42,704 nt of DNA from Sandaracinaceae bacterium (GCA_019637095.1 JAHBWG010000081.1:1-42704); one strand, 5' to 3'; numbered from the stretch's first letter, positions 30,653 through 40,595 are shown. Made by a program: numbers and translations. The notes: generated by a model not told the origin, from the sequence alone.

Positions 30653-33600
30653 TCAGTTCACGTAGACGATGACGGGTGCGGCGAGCGGATGGACCTCGAA
30701 GTCCGCTGCGAGAATGCGTCGAGCCTGCTCCGCCGCGTCGAGGCGGAAGTCGAGCTTGGGCGCAAGGGTTGGCGCGAGGAAGCTCAGCCCGTGGTCGAGC
30801 CGCACGCGGAGCGTGCTCTCGTCGCTCCAGCGCAGGACGAGCTCGCGGTGGTGCGGGAGCTGGTGTTTGCTCTGTACGTCGACCGTGGGGCGCCCACCGA
30901 CCTGCGCGAGCAACGCCTCGAGCACTCGCCGCTGATCCGCTTCCTCGCGCCAGTCGTGCGCGAAGGAGTCCGGGTACTTGTCGGTCGTCGCGACTGCGGC
31001 GGTGCGGAGTCGGATGACCGTGTGCTCGTCGAGCCCGCCCGGGTCGTCTCGTAGCGCGCGCAGCACCTCGTAAAGCACGCGCGCGGCGACCGGACGGTGG
31101 ACGTATCGGTCCGTGTATTCGACCTCGACGAGGCGAGCCTTCCCTGCGAGTCGATCGCGCAGGTTCGTCGCGCGCCGCGTCAGGTGCGACCAAAACCGGC
31201 CGCCCAGCGCGGCGACGGCGCCGTTGAGTTGGCCGGTGATCGCGATCTCCACGAACTGGTTGGGGACCGGCTTGAGGAGCTTCCTCGCGCTCGCCTCCCG
31301 CAGCTCGAGGGGGGGAAGCGGGCCGTCGAGGCGAGCGCCGACGTAGCGCGCGTTCTCGCCCGCCTCCCCGGGCCCGGCCCAGCGCTCGTTGGGGGCGAGG
31401 CCGACCGGATCGGTGGCCGCCCACCGCGCGGACCGCGGGCCTTCGGCCTCGAGGACCAACCAGGCCTCGCCGACTCGCGCCCCATCCCCCGCGCTCAGCG
31501 CGACGTGGAAGCCGTCGGACTCCAGGCGATGCGCGAGGGTGTTCGCCTCGTCCCAGGGGAGCTCCGCGTGCGCGCGCTCCGGGACGACGACCGTGACCTC
31601 GACGCCTTCGCCCCGCAGGTTGCGCAGGGTGTCGCGCAGGCTCCAGGCGTCGTAGTCCCAGTCCCCCGTCGCGCCCCCGAGGTGCACGCGGACGCGCTCG
31701 ATCCCGGCGCGCTGCCGATGCGCGAAGAGCGCGCCGCGCAGGGACAGGGTCTCGAGACGGGTCTCGGGGCCGAAGGCCTGGAGCGCCTCGGGGAGGCGCA
31801 GCGCGTCCACCAGATCTTCGCTGAGCGCCTCACGCGCGCGATGGCGATCGAGCCGCTCCACGTGGGCCTGCGTGTCGTAGGAGAGCAAGCACCCGTGGCA
31901 GGCCGCGTCGCACCGCTGCGGACAGTCGAGCAAGGCGCGTGCATCTTGGAGGAGCGCGTGGAGGTCGGAGGCCACCGTCGCGACGTACCCAGCCCCCCCT
32001 TGCGCCGCGTCGAAGAGCACGATGCTCGGGCGCGCCAGCCCCTCTCCGTGCGCCGAGCGACCGATCGCCCAGCCGATCTCGCGCGGATCCACGCCGAGCC
32101 GCCGGGCGAGGGCGTCGCGCAGCGCGACCGCGATGGAGACGCACTGCGTGTGCTCTTCGATCGGATGGGCCGTCCTCGGGTCGTCGAGCTGCAGTTCGAC
32201 CACGTCCGTGCGCGTCGAAGCGCCGAGCCGCAGGTGCTCGACGACGCCGAAGTCGCCAGCGGCACCCTCGCAGAGGGTTCCGCGCTCCCCACCACCCCGG
32301 AGCCGGCGGTGATTGCGGAAGGTCGCGGAGATCGTCGCCGGACCGGAGGCTTGTGACTCTGCGTAGCCGCAATGGAGGCAGACGGCGTACCCGCCCCCGT
32401 GCTCGCCGGCCGAGTGATGGTGGACGTACCCGTCGGGATCGTACCGGAAGCGACCGGCGCGAGGGTCCGCGAGGACCTGCCACGGGGCCCCACCCGCGCT
32501 GATCCAGGAGGGCTCGCGTCGAACGTACCGCTCCTTGGAGAGGTCGTTGTCCGGGCGCGCGGCGATCGCGGTGGCGAAGCCCGCAGGCTCGAGGTATCGG
32601 TGGGCGGCGAGCCTCGAAGAACCGCAGCTCGCGCAATGCTCGACGCGCTGAGCGCGGTCCCCTGCCTTTCCGCACTCCTTGCAGAGCCAGGCGTACCGAA
32701 GGCTCTGCACCTCTCGATACTCGCCGTTGGCCGTCGTCGGGAGCTGCCAGCTCAGCGTGACCCCGCGTGACTCGTAGACCATCCCGTCGATCACGACGCC
32801 GCTGCCCGGTGCGTAGTCGAGCAACGCCCGCTCGACCTGGCGCGACGGGAAGCCACGGGCCCGCTGGAACCCCTCGTCGCGCTCGGGCTCGGGGCTCGGC
32901 GGGTTCCGCTCGGCCTCGATCTGCTCCATCGTGAGGTAAACGAACGGGACGACGTGCAGCGGGAAGCCGTACGATGGCAGGTAGCCGCCGCTCGCGAGCG
33001 TCCGCAGGAGGTACTCCTCGCGCATGCGGCGGACCTGGAGCCAGATGGCCCGCTGGGCGGGCTGCGCTCGCTGGCCGGCCTCCGGGCGACCGCCCGCGCG
33101 ATCGAGCTCGGCGGTGAGGGCCTCGTGCTCGTCGAGCCAAGCGTCGGCGATCCGTCGGAGCTGCCGGCGCGCATCTTCGAGCCGAGGCCCAGGGCGACCA
33201 GCGAGCGCCGTGCCGCGCGTGACGAGCTCGAGGCCCGAGGCGACGTGCGAGTCGTCGCTCGCGTCGTCGTCGAGCCAGCGCAGGTAGTCGGCGAAGCGCG
33301 GCTCGGCGGGCGGCGAGGCGAGGAAGAAGGCGTCGCAGCGCATGGTGTGCGCGTCCGCCGCGCCGATCGAGCGCAGGAACGCGGCGAGCAGGACCGAGTG
33401 GACGTGGCGCTGCACGATGCGCTCGGAGCCGAGAGAGACCGCCGGGACGTGCACGGGGTGCGTGAACGGCCAGCTGGGGTTGGCGAACACGGCGGCGCCG
33501 TGGGGAGAGCCCTGGCACAGCGTGAGGACGGTGGCGCGCGCTTCACCTCGGCGCCCGGCGCGGCCTGCACGCTGTTGGTAGTTCGCGGGCCCGGGCGGGA

Positions 33601-36600
33601 CGTTGTTCATCGCGACCGCGGCGAGGCCCCCGATGTCGACGCCCATCTCCATGGTCGTCGAGCAGCTCAGGACGTTGACGCGGCCTTCCTTGAACGCCTT
33701 CTCGAGTTGGATGAGGCGGTTTTTGTCGACCTGGGCGGAGTGCTCCGCGCTCTGGTGGTAGAGCGTCGGAGAGAAGCTCGCGATTCGGTCCGAGAACTCG
33801 GTCCAGAGGCCGCGCTCGCGCAGCGCGCGAACTCGGGGGTCGGTCTCGAGCCACGCGTGGATGTCCGAGAGCGAGGCAGGGGAACCGCCGCGATGGCGCC
33901 CGAAGACGAACCGAGGGCGCGGCATCTCGACGCGGTCGCACGGGGTCGCCTCCTCCTCCGTCGCGAAGGGCGAGACACCTTCGAGCGTGCGGCTGAGCAC
34001 GCGGCGGGTGATCGGGCAGACGAAGCCGGAGTCGACCGTCTCGAGCAGGACCTCGTCCGTGGTCGTGCCGTGCAGTGGGAGGCGGTACCCATCTCCGTCG
34101 GCCGCCAGGGGGCCGGCTTCCACCAGCGCGCGGAACGCGCGGCGCAGGATCTCGTCGAGCTGCGCGCGGTCTGCGCTCGAGGTCGGATCGAGCCGAAGTG
34201 CCCGGGCGAGCACGCGCGCGAGGCGGGGAAGTCGCCCCCTCTCGGGCACCCTGGGCCACGGATAGAGGCGGTTCTTCACCGAGGTCCCGTCAGGGTCGAC
34301 GATCGCAGGCTGGCTCATGCGGACGCCGAGCCAGCGACGGATGTCCGGGTCGACGAACGTGACCGCGCCGAGGCTGCGGACGAAGTAGTCCAGGCTCACG
34401 CGCAGGAGCTCACGCCATCGCTCGGTCACGTCGCCGCCGAGCGCGCCTGCGGCCTCCCGCCAGACGCCAGGGGCCTCCCTCATCGCGTCGATGCTCGGAT
34501 AGGCGAAGCGCACCAGGCCCAGCGTCTCGAGTGAGCCTTGGCGTTTCGGCCGGCGCATGAGCTCCCGGAGGAGGAGTACGCGCGCCATCTGTTGCGCTGT
34601 GAGGTCCGCGGCGGCGTAGCGCTCACGCAAGCTCGCACGCATCCACCCGCGCACCTCCTCTCGTGCCGCCAGCCGGCTCTCGAGAGTCCTCCATGGGAGT
34701 GCGCCGCGCGCGCTGGCGCGCTCGACCGCCGCGATCTCTTGCTCCAGTTTCGCGATCGTCGCCTCGAACAGGTGCGCCTGCGCCGGAAGCTGGGAGGCTG
34801 CGGCGCGTTGCGCGTCGAGCTGTTGTCGGAGCTTCGTGACATCGTCTGGCGCGGCGGGCTTCGCCTCACCCCACAGCGTGTGATAGACGGTGGCGCGCAC
34901 GAAGTTGCGTTCGGCCTCGAGCTGCCCGCGCAGCGCGAAGCGCGCGGTCCCTTGGCGCGAGTCGGTGAACGTGATGAGCTTGCGTCCCTCCGCCGGAAGG
35001 CGATGGGCGGGGCCGCTCCTCGGATCGGGCGGCAACTGCTCGAGGACCGCCGGGATGCCCACGCCGAGGAGGAACGGCGCGCCGAGGCGCACCGCGCGTA
35101 GGGTGCGGCCCGTGTACGCGTCGAGGGCTCCGCAACGGCCGCAACGGTAGTTGCTTTCGTCCATCTCGGCGACGTAGGCGTGCCCAGAGCCCGTGCCGAA
35201 GCTCCCCTCGCGCGGTTCCAGGGGGACCGGAGCAGCGGTTGCGTCGGTGGCCGAGTCACGCATGGCGCCGTTGGGCCCCGCGAACAGCGTCGGCCGGAGA
35301 GCTCTGGCGTTCCCCTCTTCGTCGGTCTCGTCGTCGTCGGCTTCGTCATCGTCGAGCGCGGTACCCGGCTCCCACGCACACGGCTCGAACCGGTCCCCAC
35401 GCACCGCGGCGGCCAGGTATGCCTCCCCGCAGCCGTTGCAAAGGACGACCTCGAGCACGATCGCGCCGCAGGCGCAGCGCGTCCGACGCTCGCGGTAGAC
35501 CGCTCCGAACGGCCAATCCGTGCCGGCGAGCGTCGTGCCCGCGACGGCGCCGCAGCCGCGGTCGACGCAGGCCCACAGCCCGGTGAGGGAGCGCGTCATG
35601 AAGTGCCCGCGAAGCGGGAGGAACGCGTGCTCGTCTGGCGGCTCGCCCGAGGCGCCCGGAGGGAGGCGCTCGGTCGCTCGGCTCGCCTCGTCCAACCAGG
35701 CGAGGGTCTCGGATGGGGTCGCCGTGCCCAGGACCTCCCGTGCGTCGGCGAGCGATACGGGGCCGCGGTTCGCGCGCGCGCGCAGCTCCCGCATCGGCGC
35801 CGAGCGCGCCAGCGCCGGGTAGCACGCCTCGTCGTCGAGCGCGCGCACGCCCTCGAGCGACGGCAAGGGCTCCTCGTGCGCGAGGCACTCCTCGGGCAGC
35901 GGCGGTGCGAGCCGCTGTCCGGTCACGACCCGGACCTGATCGACTGGGATGCCCGCGAGGTCGGCGAGGAACGCTTGGAGCTTCGGCTCGGCGTCCTTCT
36001 CTCCGATCGTCGCGGACGTCGCGACGAACCGGACGTCCTCCGGTCGCACGTCGAAGGCGTGCATCACGCGCCGCAAGAGGAGCGAGAGCTCGGCGGCCGC
36101 CGAGCCGAGGTAGGTGTGCGCCTCGTCGAGGACGATCCAACGCAAGCGCCCGCGCGACCCCTCGACGATGGGCGCGTCGATCGCGCGGATCATCATGTAC
36201 TCGAGCATCGTCGCGTTCGTGACGAGGATCGGCGGTGGGTCCCGGCGCAACGCCCGGCGCGAGCGGACCTCGTTGGGCGTAGCGGCCGCTGCTGACGGCT
36301 TCACGTCTTCGGGCGTGTTCCCGTTGTAGAGGCAGAAGCGGATGGAGTCGCCGAACGCGCTCGTCCAGGCGAGCAGCCGATCCCGTTGGCTGTTGATGAG
36401 GGCGTTGAGCGGGTAGAGGAACAGGGCCCGCACGCCAGAGAGCGAGGTCGGCGCCCCGATCGCCGCCCGCTCGCGCGCGAGGTCGTCGAGGATGGGGACC
36501 AGAAAGCACTCCGTCTTTCCGCTCGCCGTCCCCGTCGTGACGACGATCGACTTGCGGTCCTCGATCAGGGTGCGCCACGCGTCGACCTGATGGACGTAGG

Positions 36601-36910
36601 GAGCGCGCGTGAGCGGGAACGCCTCCGCGGCGTAGGCCTGCTTCGGGGCCGAGATGGCGCGCTTCAGTTCGTCGTGGAGGAGCTCGCACTCCGACAGGGG
36701 CGCAGGGTGTCGAGCCCACTCGAACAGCGCTTCGAAGAGCGGAGGGGCGAGGAAGCTCTCGGGCCCGTCGGCGTCGGAGCCGAACACGTCCAGCAAGTGG
36801 CGTCGCAGACCGTCGCTCGCGGGGCTCGTCTGGCTGACCGTCGCCCGGCTCGTGCGCCGACGGAGCTCCTCGGCGAGGCGAGAGAAGTGACGCTGGTCAG
36901 TGGGTGACAT
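30653..36910 (-). CDS. druE: DruE-like giant DEAD/DEAH helicase with DUF1998
   Basis: 2085 aa. Helicase core: VVTTGTASGKTECF (Walker A, about 127-133), VLDEAH (DEAH 262-265), FVATSATIGE (motif III) and QQRAGRAGRRGEA (motif VI) in the C-terminal RecA lobe. Cysteine pairs follow in the inserted regions (CACGAIVLEVVLCNGCGEAY; YRCGRCGA). A DUF1998 region is shown by the four-Cys cluster CPQRCDAACHGCLLSYDTQA. Size, domain order and the DruH-like gene upstream (14-bp overlap) fit DruE of Druantia systems, type III. DrmA/DrmB of DISARM split these domains over two proteins, so a single chain argues for Druantia. It probably moves on or unwinds phage DNA. The ATP sites look intact. Confidence 0.85.
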   Translation of the reverse strand: MSPTDQRHFSRLAEELRRRTSRATVSQTSPASDGLRRHLLDVFGSDADGPESFLAPPLFEALFEWARHPAPLSECELLHDELKRAISAPKQAYAAEAFPLTRAPYVHQVDAWRTLIEDRKSIVVTTGTASGKTECFLVPILDDLARERAAIGAPTSLSGVRALFLYPLNALINSQRDRLLAWTSAFGDSIRFCLYNGNTPEDVKPSAAAATPNEVRSRRALRRDPPPILVTNATMLEYMMIRAIDAPIVEGSRGRLRWIVLDEAHTYLGSAAAELSLLLRRVMHAFDVRPEDVRFVATSATIGEKDAEPKLQAFLADLAGIPVDQVRVVTGQRLAPPLPEECLAHEEPLPSLEGVRALDDEACYPALARSAPMRELRARANRGPVSLADAREVLGTATPSETLAWLDEASRATERLPPGASGEPPDEHAFLPLRGHFMTRSLTGLWACVDRGCGAVAGTTLAGTDWPFGAVYRERRTRCACGAIVLEVVLCNGCGEAYLAAAVRGDRFEPCAWEPGTALDDDEADDDETDEEGNARALRPTLFAGPNGAMRDSATDATAAPVPLEPREGSFGTGSGHAYVAEMDESNYRCGRCGALDAYTGRTLRAVRLGAPFLLGVGIPAVLEQLPPDPRSGPAHRLPAEGRKLITFTDSRQGTARFALRGQLEAERNFVRATVYHTLWGEAKPAAPDDVTKLRQQLDAQRAAASQLPAQAHLFEATIAKLEQEIAAVERASARGALPWRTLESRLAAREEVRGWMRASLRERYAAADLTAQQMARVLLLRELMRRPKRQGSLETLGLVRFAYPSIDAMREAPGVWREAAGALGGDVTERWRELLRVSLDYFVRSLGAVTFVDPDIRRWLGVRMSQPAIVDPDGTSVKNRLYPWPRVPERGRLPRLARVLARALRLDPTSSADRAQLDEILRRAFRALVEAGPLAADGDGYRLPLHGTTTDEVLLETVDSGFVCPITRRVLSRTLEGVSPFATEEEATPCDRVEMPRPRFVFGRHRGGSPASLSDIHAWLETDPRVRALRERGLWTEFSDRIASFSPTLYHQSAEHSAQVDKNRLIQLEKAFKEGRVNVLSCSTTMEMGVDIGGLAAVAMNNVPPGPANYQQRAGRAGRRGEARATVLTLCQGSPHGAAVFANPSWPFTHPVHVPAVSLGSERIVQRHVHSVLLAAFLRSIGAADAHTMRCDAFFLASPPAEPRFADYLRWLDDDASDDSHVASGLELVTRGTALAGRPGPRLEDARRQLRRIADAWLDEHEALTAELDRAGGRPEAGQRAQPAQRAIWLQVRRMREEYLLRTLASGGYLPSYGFPLHVVPFVYLTMEQIEAERNPPSPEPERDEGFQRARGFPSRQVERALLDYAPGSGVVIDGMVYESRGVTLSWQLPTTANGEYREVQSLRYAWLCKECGKAGDRAQRVEHCASCGSSRLAAHRYLEPAGFATAIAARPDNDLSKERYVRREPSWISAGGAPWQVLADPRAGRFRYDPDGYVHHHSAGEHGGGYAVCLHCGYAESQASGPATISATFRNHRRLRGGGERGTLCEGAAGDFGVVEHLRLGASTRTDVVELQLDDPRTAHPIEEHTQCVSIAVALRDALARRLGVDPREIGWAIGRSAHGEGLARPSIVLFDAAQGGAGYVATVASDLHALLQDARALLDCPQRCDAACHGCLLSYDTQAHVERLDRHRAREALSEDLVDALRLPEALQAFGPETRLETLSLRGALFAHRQRAGIERVRVHLGGATGDWDYDAWSLRDTLRNLRGEGVEVTVVVPERAHAELPWDEANTLAHRLESDGFHVALSAGDGARVGEAWLVLEAEGPRSARWAATDPVGLAPNERWAGPGEAGENARYVGARLDGPLPPLELREASARKLLKPVPNQFVEIAITGQLNGAVAALGGRFWSHLTRRATNLRDRLAGKARLVEVEYTDRYVHRPVAARVLYEVLRALRDDPGGLDEHTVIRLRTAAVATTDKYPDSFAHDWREEADQRRVLEALLAQVGGRPTVDVQSKHQLPHHRELVLRWSDESTLRVRLDHGLSFLAPTLAPKLDFRLDAAEQARRILAADFEVHPLAAPVIVYVN

Positions 36911-39900
36911 CGAAGGCCTCCGGGTCGCGGGCGAGCTCGGCGGCGATCATGCCGGCGAGTGAGAGACAGTGCGCGTGCTGGAACCAGTCCGGATCGAAGT
37001 CGGCGACGCGGCGCACTGCGAACAATGCCTCCTCCGGCAGCGTCTCGCCGAGGACGGATACGGCAGCCACGAGCGCCGGAGCGAGCAGCACGGCCTCCTC
37101 GAACGGTCGACTCGGCGCGCAGCTGAAGCGCCGGGCCAGACTCACCGCACGCTGGGCGACGTAGTCGTCGAGCGCAGGTTCGGGCCACCGCCGTGTCGCG
37201 GACCGCGCTCGCATCTGCGCGGCCGCTGGCTCCCACTGCTGGTGACCGATGGCCGCATAGGCAGCGATGCGCCCGAGCGCCTCAGCATCGAGGCCGGGGA
37301 GCGAGAGGCTGACGACCGCTCGAACGATCTCCAGGAAGGGGGCCCGGCGTTGGAGGGCGCCCAGGGGCTCGCCGAGTAGCGCACTCGTGGCGGCGGCAGG
37401 GCTTCCGTAGAGCTCGGTCACGGCAGGCGTCGCGCGGATCCAGTCGTGTAGGCGCCGCGCGCCACGTACCCACGAGCGGAGCGGGAGCGCTGCCCAGAGG
37501 AAGGGGAGCTCCTCGAGGGAGGACCACGCAGCCGGGAGGTCGTGGGTGTGCAGCGCGAACACGACCGCGGCGTTGGGGCGCGCCGCGACCCGACGGATCA
37601 CGTCGAACGTCGTCGCCGGGAGGGTACCCAGCGTCCGCGCAAACGAAAGGACGGTCGCCCAGCGCTCGTGGCCGTAGTCGTTCGCCATGGTGACGAGGAG
37701 TTGATCGAGCGCCTCCGTACGTCGCGTCGAGTCCTCGATCCGAACCGCGGCGCGGAGCTCGTCGAGTGTCTCGACCGTCTCCGCCGTCGTGGCGCGAATC
37801 GTCAGCAAGAGGGGGCGCAGTCGCGCCCAGTCGTCTTGCCATCCGAGGACGAGCCAGGGGCCGGGCGTGAGCCCAGCAGGAATCTCCCACTCGCTCTGCC
37901 CGACTCGGCCAAACGGGACTGGGGGCTCGTCGGGCCGGTCGAGGGGCCGCGCGTCCACCTGGATCCGGTCGAGCCCCTGTGGCCCCAGCAGCGCCACGGA
38001 CGCCTCGGACAGCCGGACGCTGCGGGGGGTACCATCCGGGCCGCGGACGGGCTCGAGCTGCGTGTCGTAGCGGCCGACGTGCAGCGAGGGCGAGGCGTCG
38101 CGAGGGGTCCCTCCGAGCGCCGTCATCCGCAGCTCGACAGACGCGTCGAGACAGGGGCTACTCGCGAGCATGGTCGCGACGGACCGCTCGACGCGGTCGA
38201 GCGGAAGCTCGTAGAGGTGGTGGCCTCGATCGGGCAGCTCCGCGAGAAGGTGCCACTCGCCACGGTCGACGCGCCCGTTGACGCTGATCGTGACGCGCCC
38301 TTCCATGCTGATCCTCTCGTGGCGGTCTTCGATGGAACGCGCGCGAACGGTCCCCAGGCGATCGGCGGCGCGCAGCTCGTTCGCTGGCAGGCTCCGACCG
38401 TCGAAGCCGACGAAGCGGCGAAACTGGATCGGGCAGGCCACGTCGAGCGTTGCCTCCGCTCCCTCCCGGAGGAGGAGACGGAGCTGCACGGTCGTGGGCG
38501 GCGCCTCCGCGGTCTTCAGCTCGACCGAGAACCGGCCCGGCGCCAGCGGCCTCGACTCGGCGATGAGCCCTTCGGCGAGCGTGGCCCGCAATCCGCGGAG
38601 GTGCGCGCTGGCGACCGTGAGCACGCCGGCGCCTCGCGCTGGCGTGGCGCGTTCGACGGTGAGATCGCTCGGTACGATCGTGGCCCGCGTTCGGAAGATC
38701 GTCTCGCCCTCCTCGCGCACACGAAGGAGCACGTTCCCGTGCGCGTTCTCGAGGCCGCCTCGCCAGTCGCGCTCGCGCTCAGGGCGCCACTCGACCCGGT
38801 CGGAAGGGAACGAACGCTGGCAGCCGTCGTGGAGACGGACCAGCTTGGGCGGGCCCATCCAGACCTCTGCGCCTGCGAAACCAAAGGTGCGCAAGCGACC
38901 GCGGAGCGAGAACGGGGATGTCTCGTCTTCACGCGCGCTCGTCGCGAAGCGACAGCGGTCGTCTCCATTCGTCCACGTGGCCGTGCCGGAGAGCTGCACG
39001 AGCCGCCGCCCGCCCTCGAGGCCTTCGGCGATCGCCGTCACGGTTGCGGTCTCGTCCGACGCGAGGGCTCCCTCGCACGGGAGGACGAGCAGCATCGCGT
39101 CGCCCGCCGCGCGCGCGGAGCCGAACGCTCGTACGGCGTTGTGCTCGCGAAGGCGTCCGCCCTCGAGGACCCACGGCAGATCGTCGGCGATGGGCGCGCC
39201 TCCGGTGACCTCGGCGATCCCGATGTCCTCGGCGCCCACGCTGGCCACCACGCGCACCGCGCCGAACAGGCCCGGTCCGCGGTGGATGGGCCGCGGTGGC
39301 GTCGTGGGACGAAGGGCGAAGCGGTCCGTGCCCTGATAGCGCGTCGCCGTCGCGACCCAACGCCGCGTGCCGTCGGGCAACAGGAGCGCCAGGTGGACGA
39401 ACGGGGGGAGGTCTTGCAGGCCGAGCATGGAGGCGAGGGCGCTCTCCGCCACGGCCGGTTCCAGGATCGCGGCGCGCTCGAACGCGAACGATGTGCCGGT
39501 GGTGCGAAGCACGAGGCGGATCTCGATGGGATCGGCGCGTTGCGCGCGCCCGCTCGATCGCGGCGCGCGCAAGAGAACGGTCAGGAGGCGGTCGGCCACC
39601 GTGTCGTCGATGCGCAGAGGGACGCGAGCGCGCCACTCGGGGTTCCGTGCGTCGAGGGCGGCGACCGGGTCTTCGTCGTCCGAGGTGGACCGTCGGAGCG
39701 CGACGATGGCGTCCACGAGCGTGGCGGCGAGCTCGTGGACCAGGTCGTTGCGCAGGGTCGAAGGCAACGAACGGTCGAGCAGGGGCGCGAGCTCGTGTGC
39801 GGGCTGCTCATACTCCTCGGCGGCTCGCAGCAGGCGCGTGAAGTACTCGGAGAGCCCGTTGGCGTTCTCTCCCGTGAGCAGGCGCAGCGGTAGCCCGCCC

Positions 39901-40280
39901 TGGCACGCGAGCGTGCGGTGGTAGTAGCTACGGTCCTTGCGCACGAGGACGTCGCCACAGCGCCAGTGATCCAGGCCCCGGCGCACCATGTCGTAGAGGC
40001 GAGCGCCGACGCCGTGAGGCCATCCAGTGGCCTCGAAGATGGGCGACCAGCTCCACGGGCCGCCCTCGTGGGTGCGACAGAAGTGGGTGGCAGCGAAGAG
40101 GCAGAACGCGGCGGCGACGTGGCCGGGCTCGTGGTCGCCGGTGGCGAAGGCGACCCGCAGGAGGCGCTGCAGCTCGTCCATCGTGGCCTCGTCGACGCGA
40201 TAGCGCCAGAGCGGCGCCCTCTCGTCGCGGCCGACTCCCGAGCTCTCGCGCACCTGGCGCAGGAGGGTCGTGATGCTCAT
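36897..40280 (-). CDS. druH: DruH-like protein (STY4851/ECs_5259 family), Druantia type III
   Basis: 1127 aa from ATG at 40280 with GGAGG about 6 bp before. The N-terminal 200 residues match my recollection of the STY4851/ECs_5259 family: EGGPWSWSPIFEATGW, then RLYDMVRRGLDHWR, HRTLACQGGLPLRLLTGENA and LSEYFTRLLRAAEEY, later NPEWRARVPLRIDDTVADRL. The middle is a long run of beta-rich repeats (for example RVVASVGAEDIGIAEVTGG, LFLRGRLRT-type strands) and the C-terminal 300 residues are helical. There is no enzymatic motif. DruH with DruE defines Druantia type III. Its molecular role is not known. The 4-bp overlap with the 51-aa ORF upstream and 14 bp with druE make one operon. Confidence 0.78.
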   Translation of the reverse strand: MSITTLLRQVRESSGVGRDERAPLWRYRVDEATMDELQRLLRVAFATGDHEPGHVAAAFCLFAATHFCRTHEGGPWSWSPIFEATGWPHGVGARLYDMVRRGLDHWRCGDVLVRKDRSYYHRTLACQGGLPLRLLTGENANGLSEYFTRLLRAAEEYEQPAHELAPLLDRSLPSTLRNDLVHELAATLVDAIVALRRSTSDDEDPVAALDARNPEWRARVPLRIDDTVADRLLTVLLRAPRSSGRAQRADPIEIRLVLRTTGTSFAFERAAILEPAVAESALASMLGLQDLPPFVHLALLLPDGTRRWVATATRYQGTDRFALRPTTPPRPIHRGPGLFGAVRVVASVGAEDIGIAEVTGGAPIADDLPWVLEGGRLREHNAVRAFGSARAAGDAMLLVLPCEGALASDETATVTAIAEGLEGGRRLVQLSGTATWTNGDDRCRFATSAREDETSPFSLRGRLRTFGFAGAEVWMGPPKLVRLHDGCQRSFPSDRVEWRPERERDWRGGLENAHGNVLLRVREEGETIFRTRATIVPSDLTVERATPARGAGVLTVASAHLRGLRATLAEGLIAESRPLAPGRFSVELKTAEAPPTTVQLRLLLREGAEATLDVACPIQFRRFVGFDGRSLPANELRAADRLGTVRARSIEDRHERISMEGRVTISVNGRVDRGEWHLLAELPDRGHHLYELPLDRVERSVATMLASSPCLDASVELRMTALGGTPRDASPSLHVGRYDTQLEPVRGPDGTPRSVRLSEASVALLGPQGLDRIQVDARPLDRPDEPPVPFGRVGQSEWEIPAGLTPGPWLVLGWQDDWARLRPLLLTIRATTAETVETLDELRAAVRIEDSTRRTEALDQLLVTMANDYGHERWATVLSFARTLGTLPATTFDVIRRVAARPNAAVVFALHTHDLPAAWSSLEELPFLWAALPLRSWVRGARRLHDWIRATPAVTELYGSPAAATSALLGEPLGALQRRAPFLEIVRAVVSLSLPGLDAEALGRIAAYAAIGHQQWEPAAAQMRARSATRRWPEPALDDYVAQRAVSLARRFSCAPSRPFEEAVLLAPALVAAVSVLGETLPEEALFAVRRVADFDPDWFQHAHCLSLAGMIAAELARDPEAFDVTH

Positions 40281-40432
40281 CCGTGCCTCCCCACGGCTCG
40301 ATGGCGGGCCTCGAGTCCCGCCCACAGACCCGACCCGCCCAGGTCCGAGTACACCCGATCGCCCGCGGTGAGCGCAACCATGTGGTTGTGAAGCGCTCGG
40401 GGCGCGGCGCGAGAGCGGCTCGTGGTGGCCAT
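40277..40432 (-). CDS. Small 51-aa protein coupled to druH
   Basis: ATG at 40432 with GGAG 5 bp upstream. The stop TGA overlaps the druH ATG (ATGA). The C-terminal half, MVALTAGDRVYSDLGGSGLW and AGLEARHR, is not low-complexity and has a folded look. The N-terminus is basic. ATGA coupling suggests it is truly translated and feeds ribosomes to druH. It could be a leader peptide, a small partner of DruH or the remnant of a longer gene. No family was recognised. Confidence 0.5.
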   Translation of the reverse strand: MATTSRSRAAPRALHNHMVALTAGDRVYSDLGGSGLWAGLEARHRAVGRHG

Positions 40433-40484
40433 GCGTCTCCGACGCGCGAGCGCCCCCGGACTGACAGGCGACCTTTCGAAACGC

Positions 40485-40510
40485 CGAAGCCCGCCTCGCG
40501 GCGGGCTTCG
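40485..40510 (-). terminator. Rho-independent terminator of the tRNA gene
   Basis: A perfect 11-bp stem (CGAAGCCCGCC with its complement) and a 4-nt loop, immediately downstream of the tRNA on the minus strand, followed by GCGTTTCG with a short T stretch. Confidence 0.8.
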
Positions 40511-40511
40511 T

Positions 40512-40595
40512 TGCGGAAGAGAGGACTCGAACCTCCACGTCCTTTCGGACACCAGATCCTTAGTCTGGCGCGTCTGCCAGTTCCGCCACTTCCGC
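40512..40595 (-). tRNA. tRNA-Leu (anticodon AAG as read)
   Basis: 84 nt, class II. Acceptor stem GCGGAAG pairs with CTTCCGC, discriminator A. The D-arm contains AACTGGCAGACGC. Anticodon stem CCAGA/TCTGG encloses the 7-base loop CTAAGGA, which places AAG at positions 34-36. The long variable arm is GTCC-GAAA-GGAC. The T-arm has TTCGAGT as its loop with one G-U pair in the stem. CCA is not encoded. The long variable arm and the A73 discriminator confirm leucine. AAG is unusual, as bacteria normally use GAG for CUU/CUC. A terminator follows directly. Confidence 0.92.
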
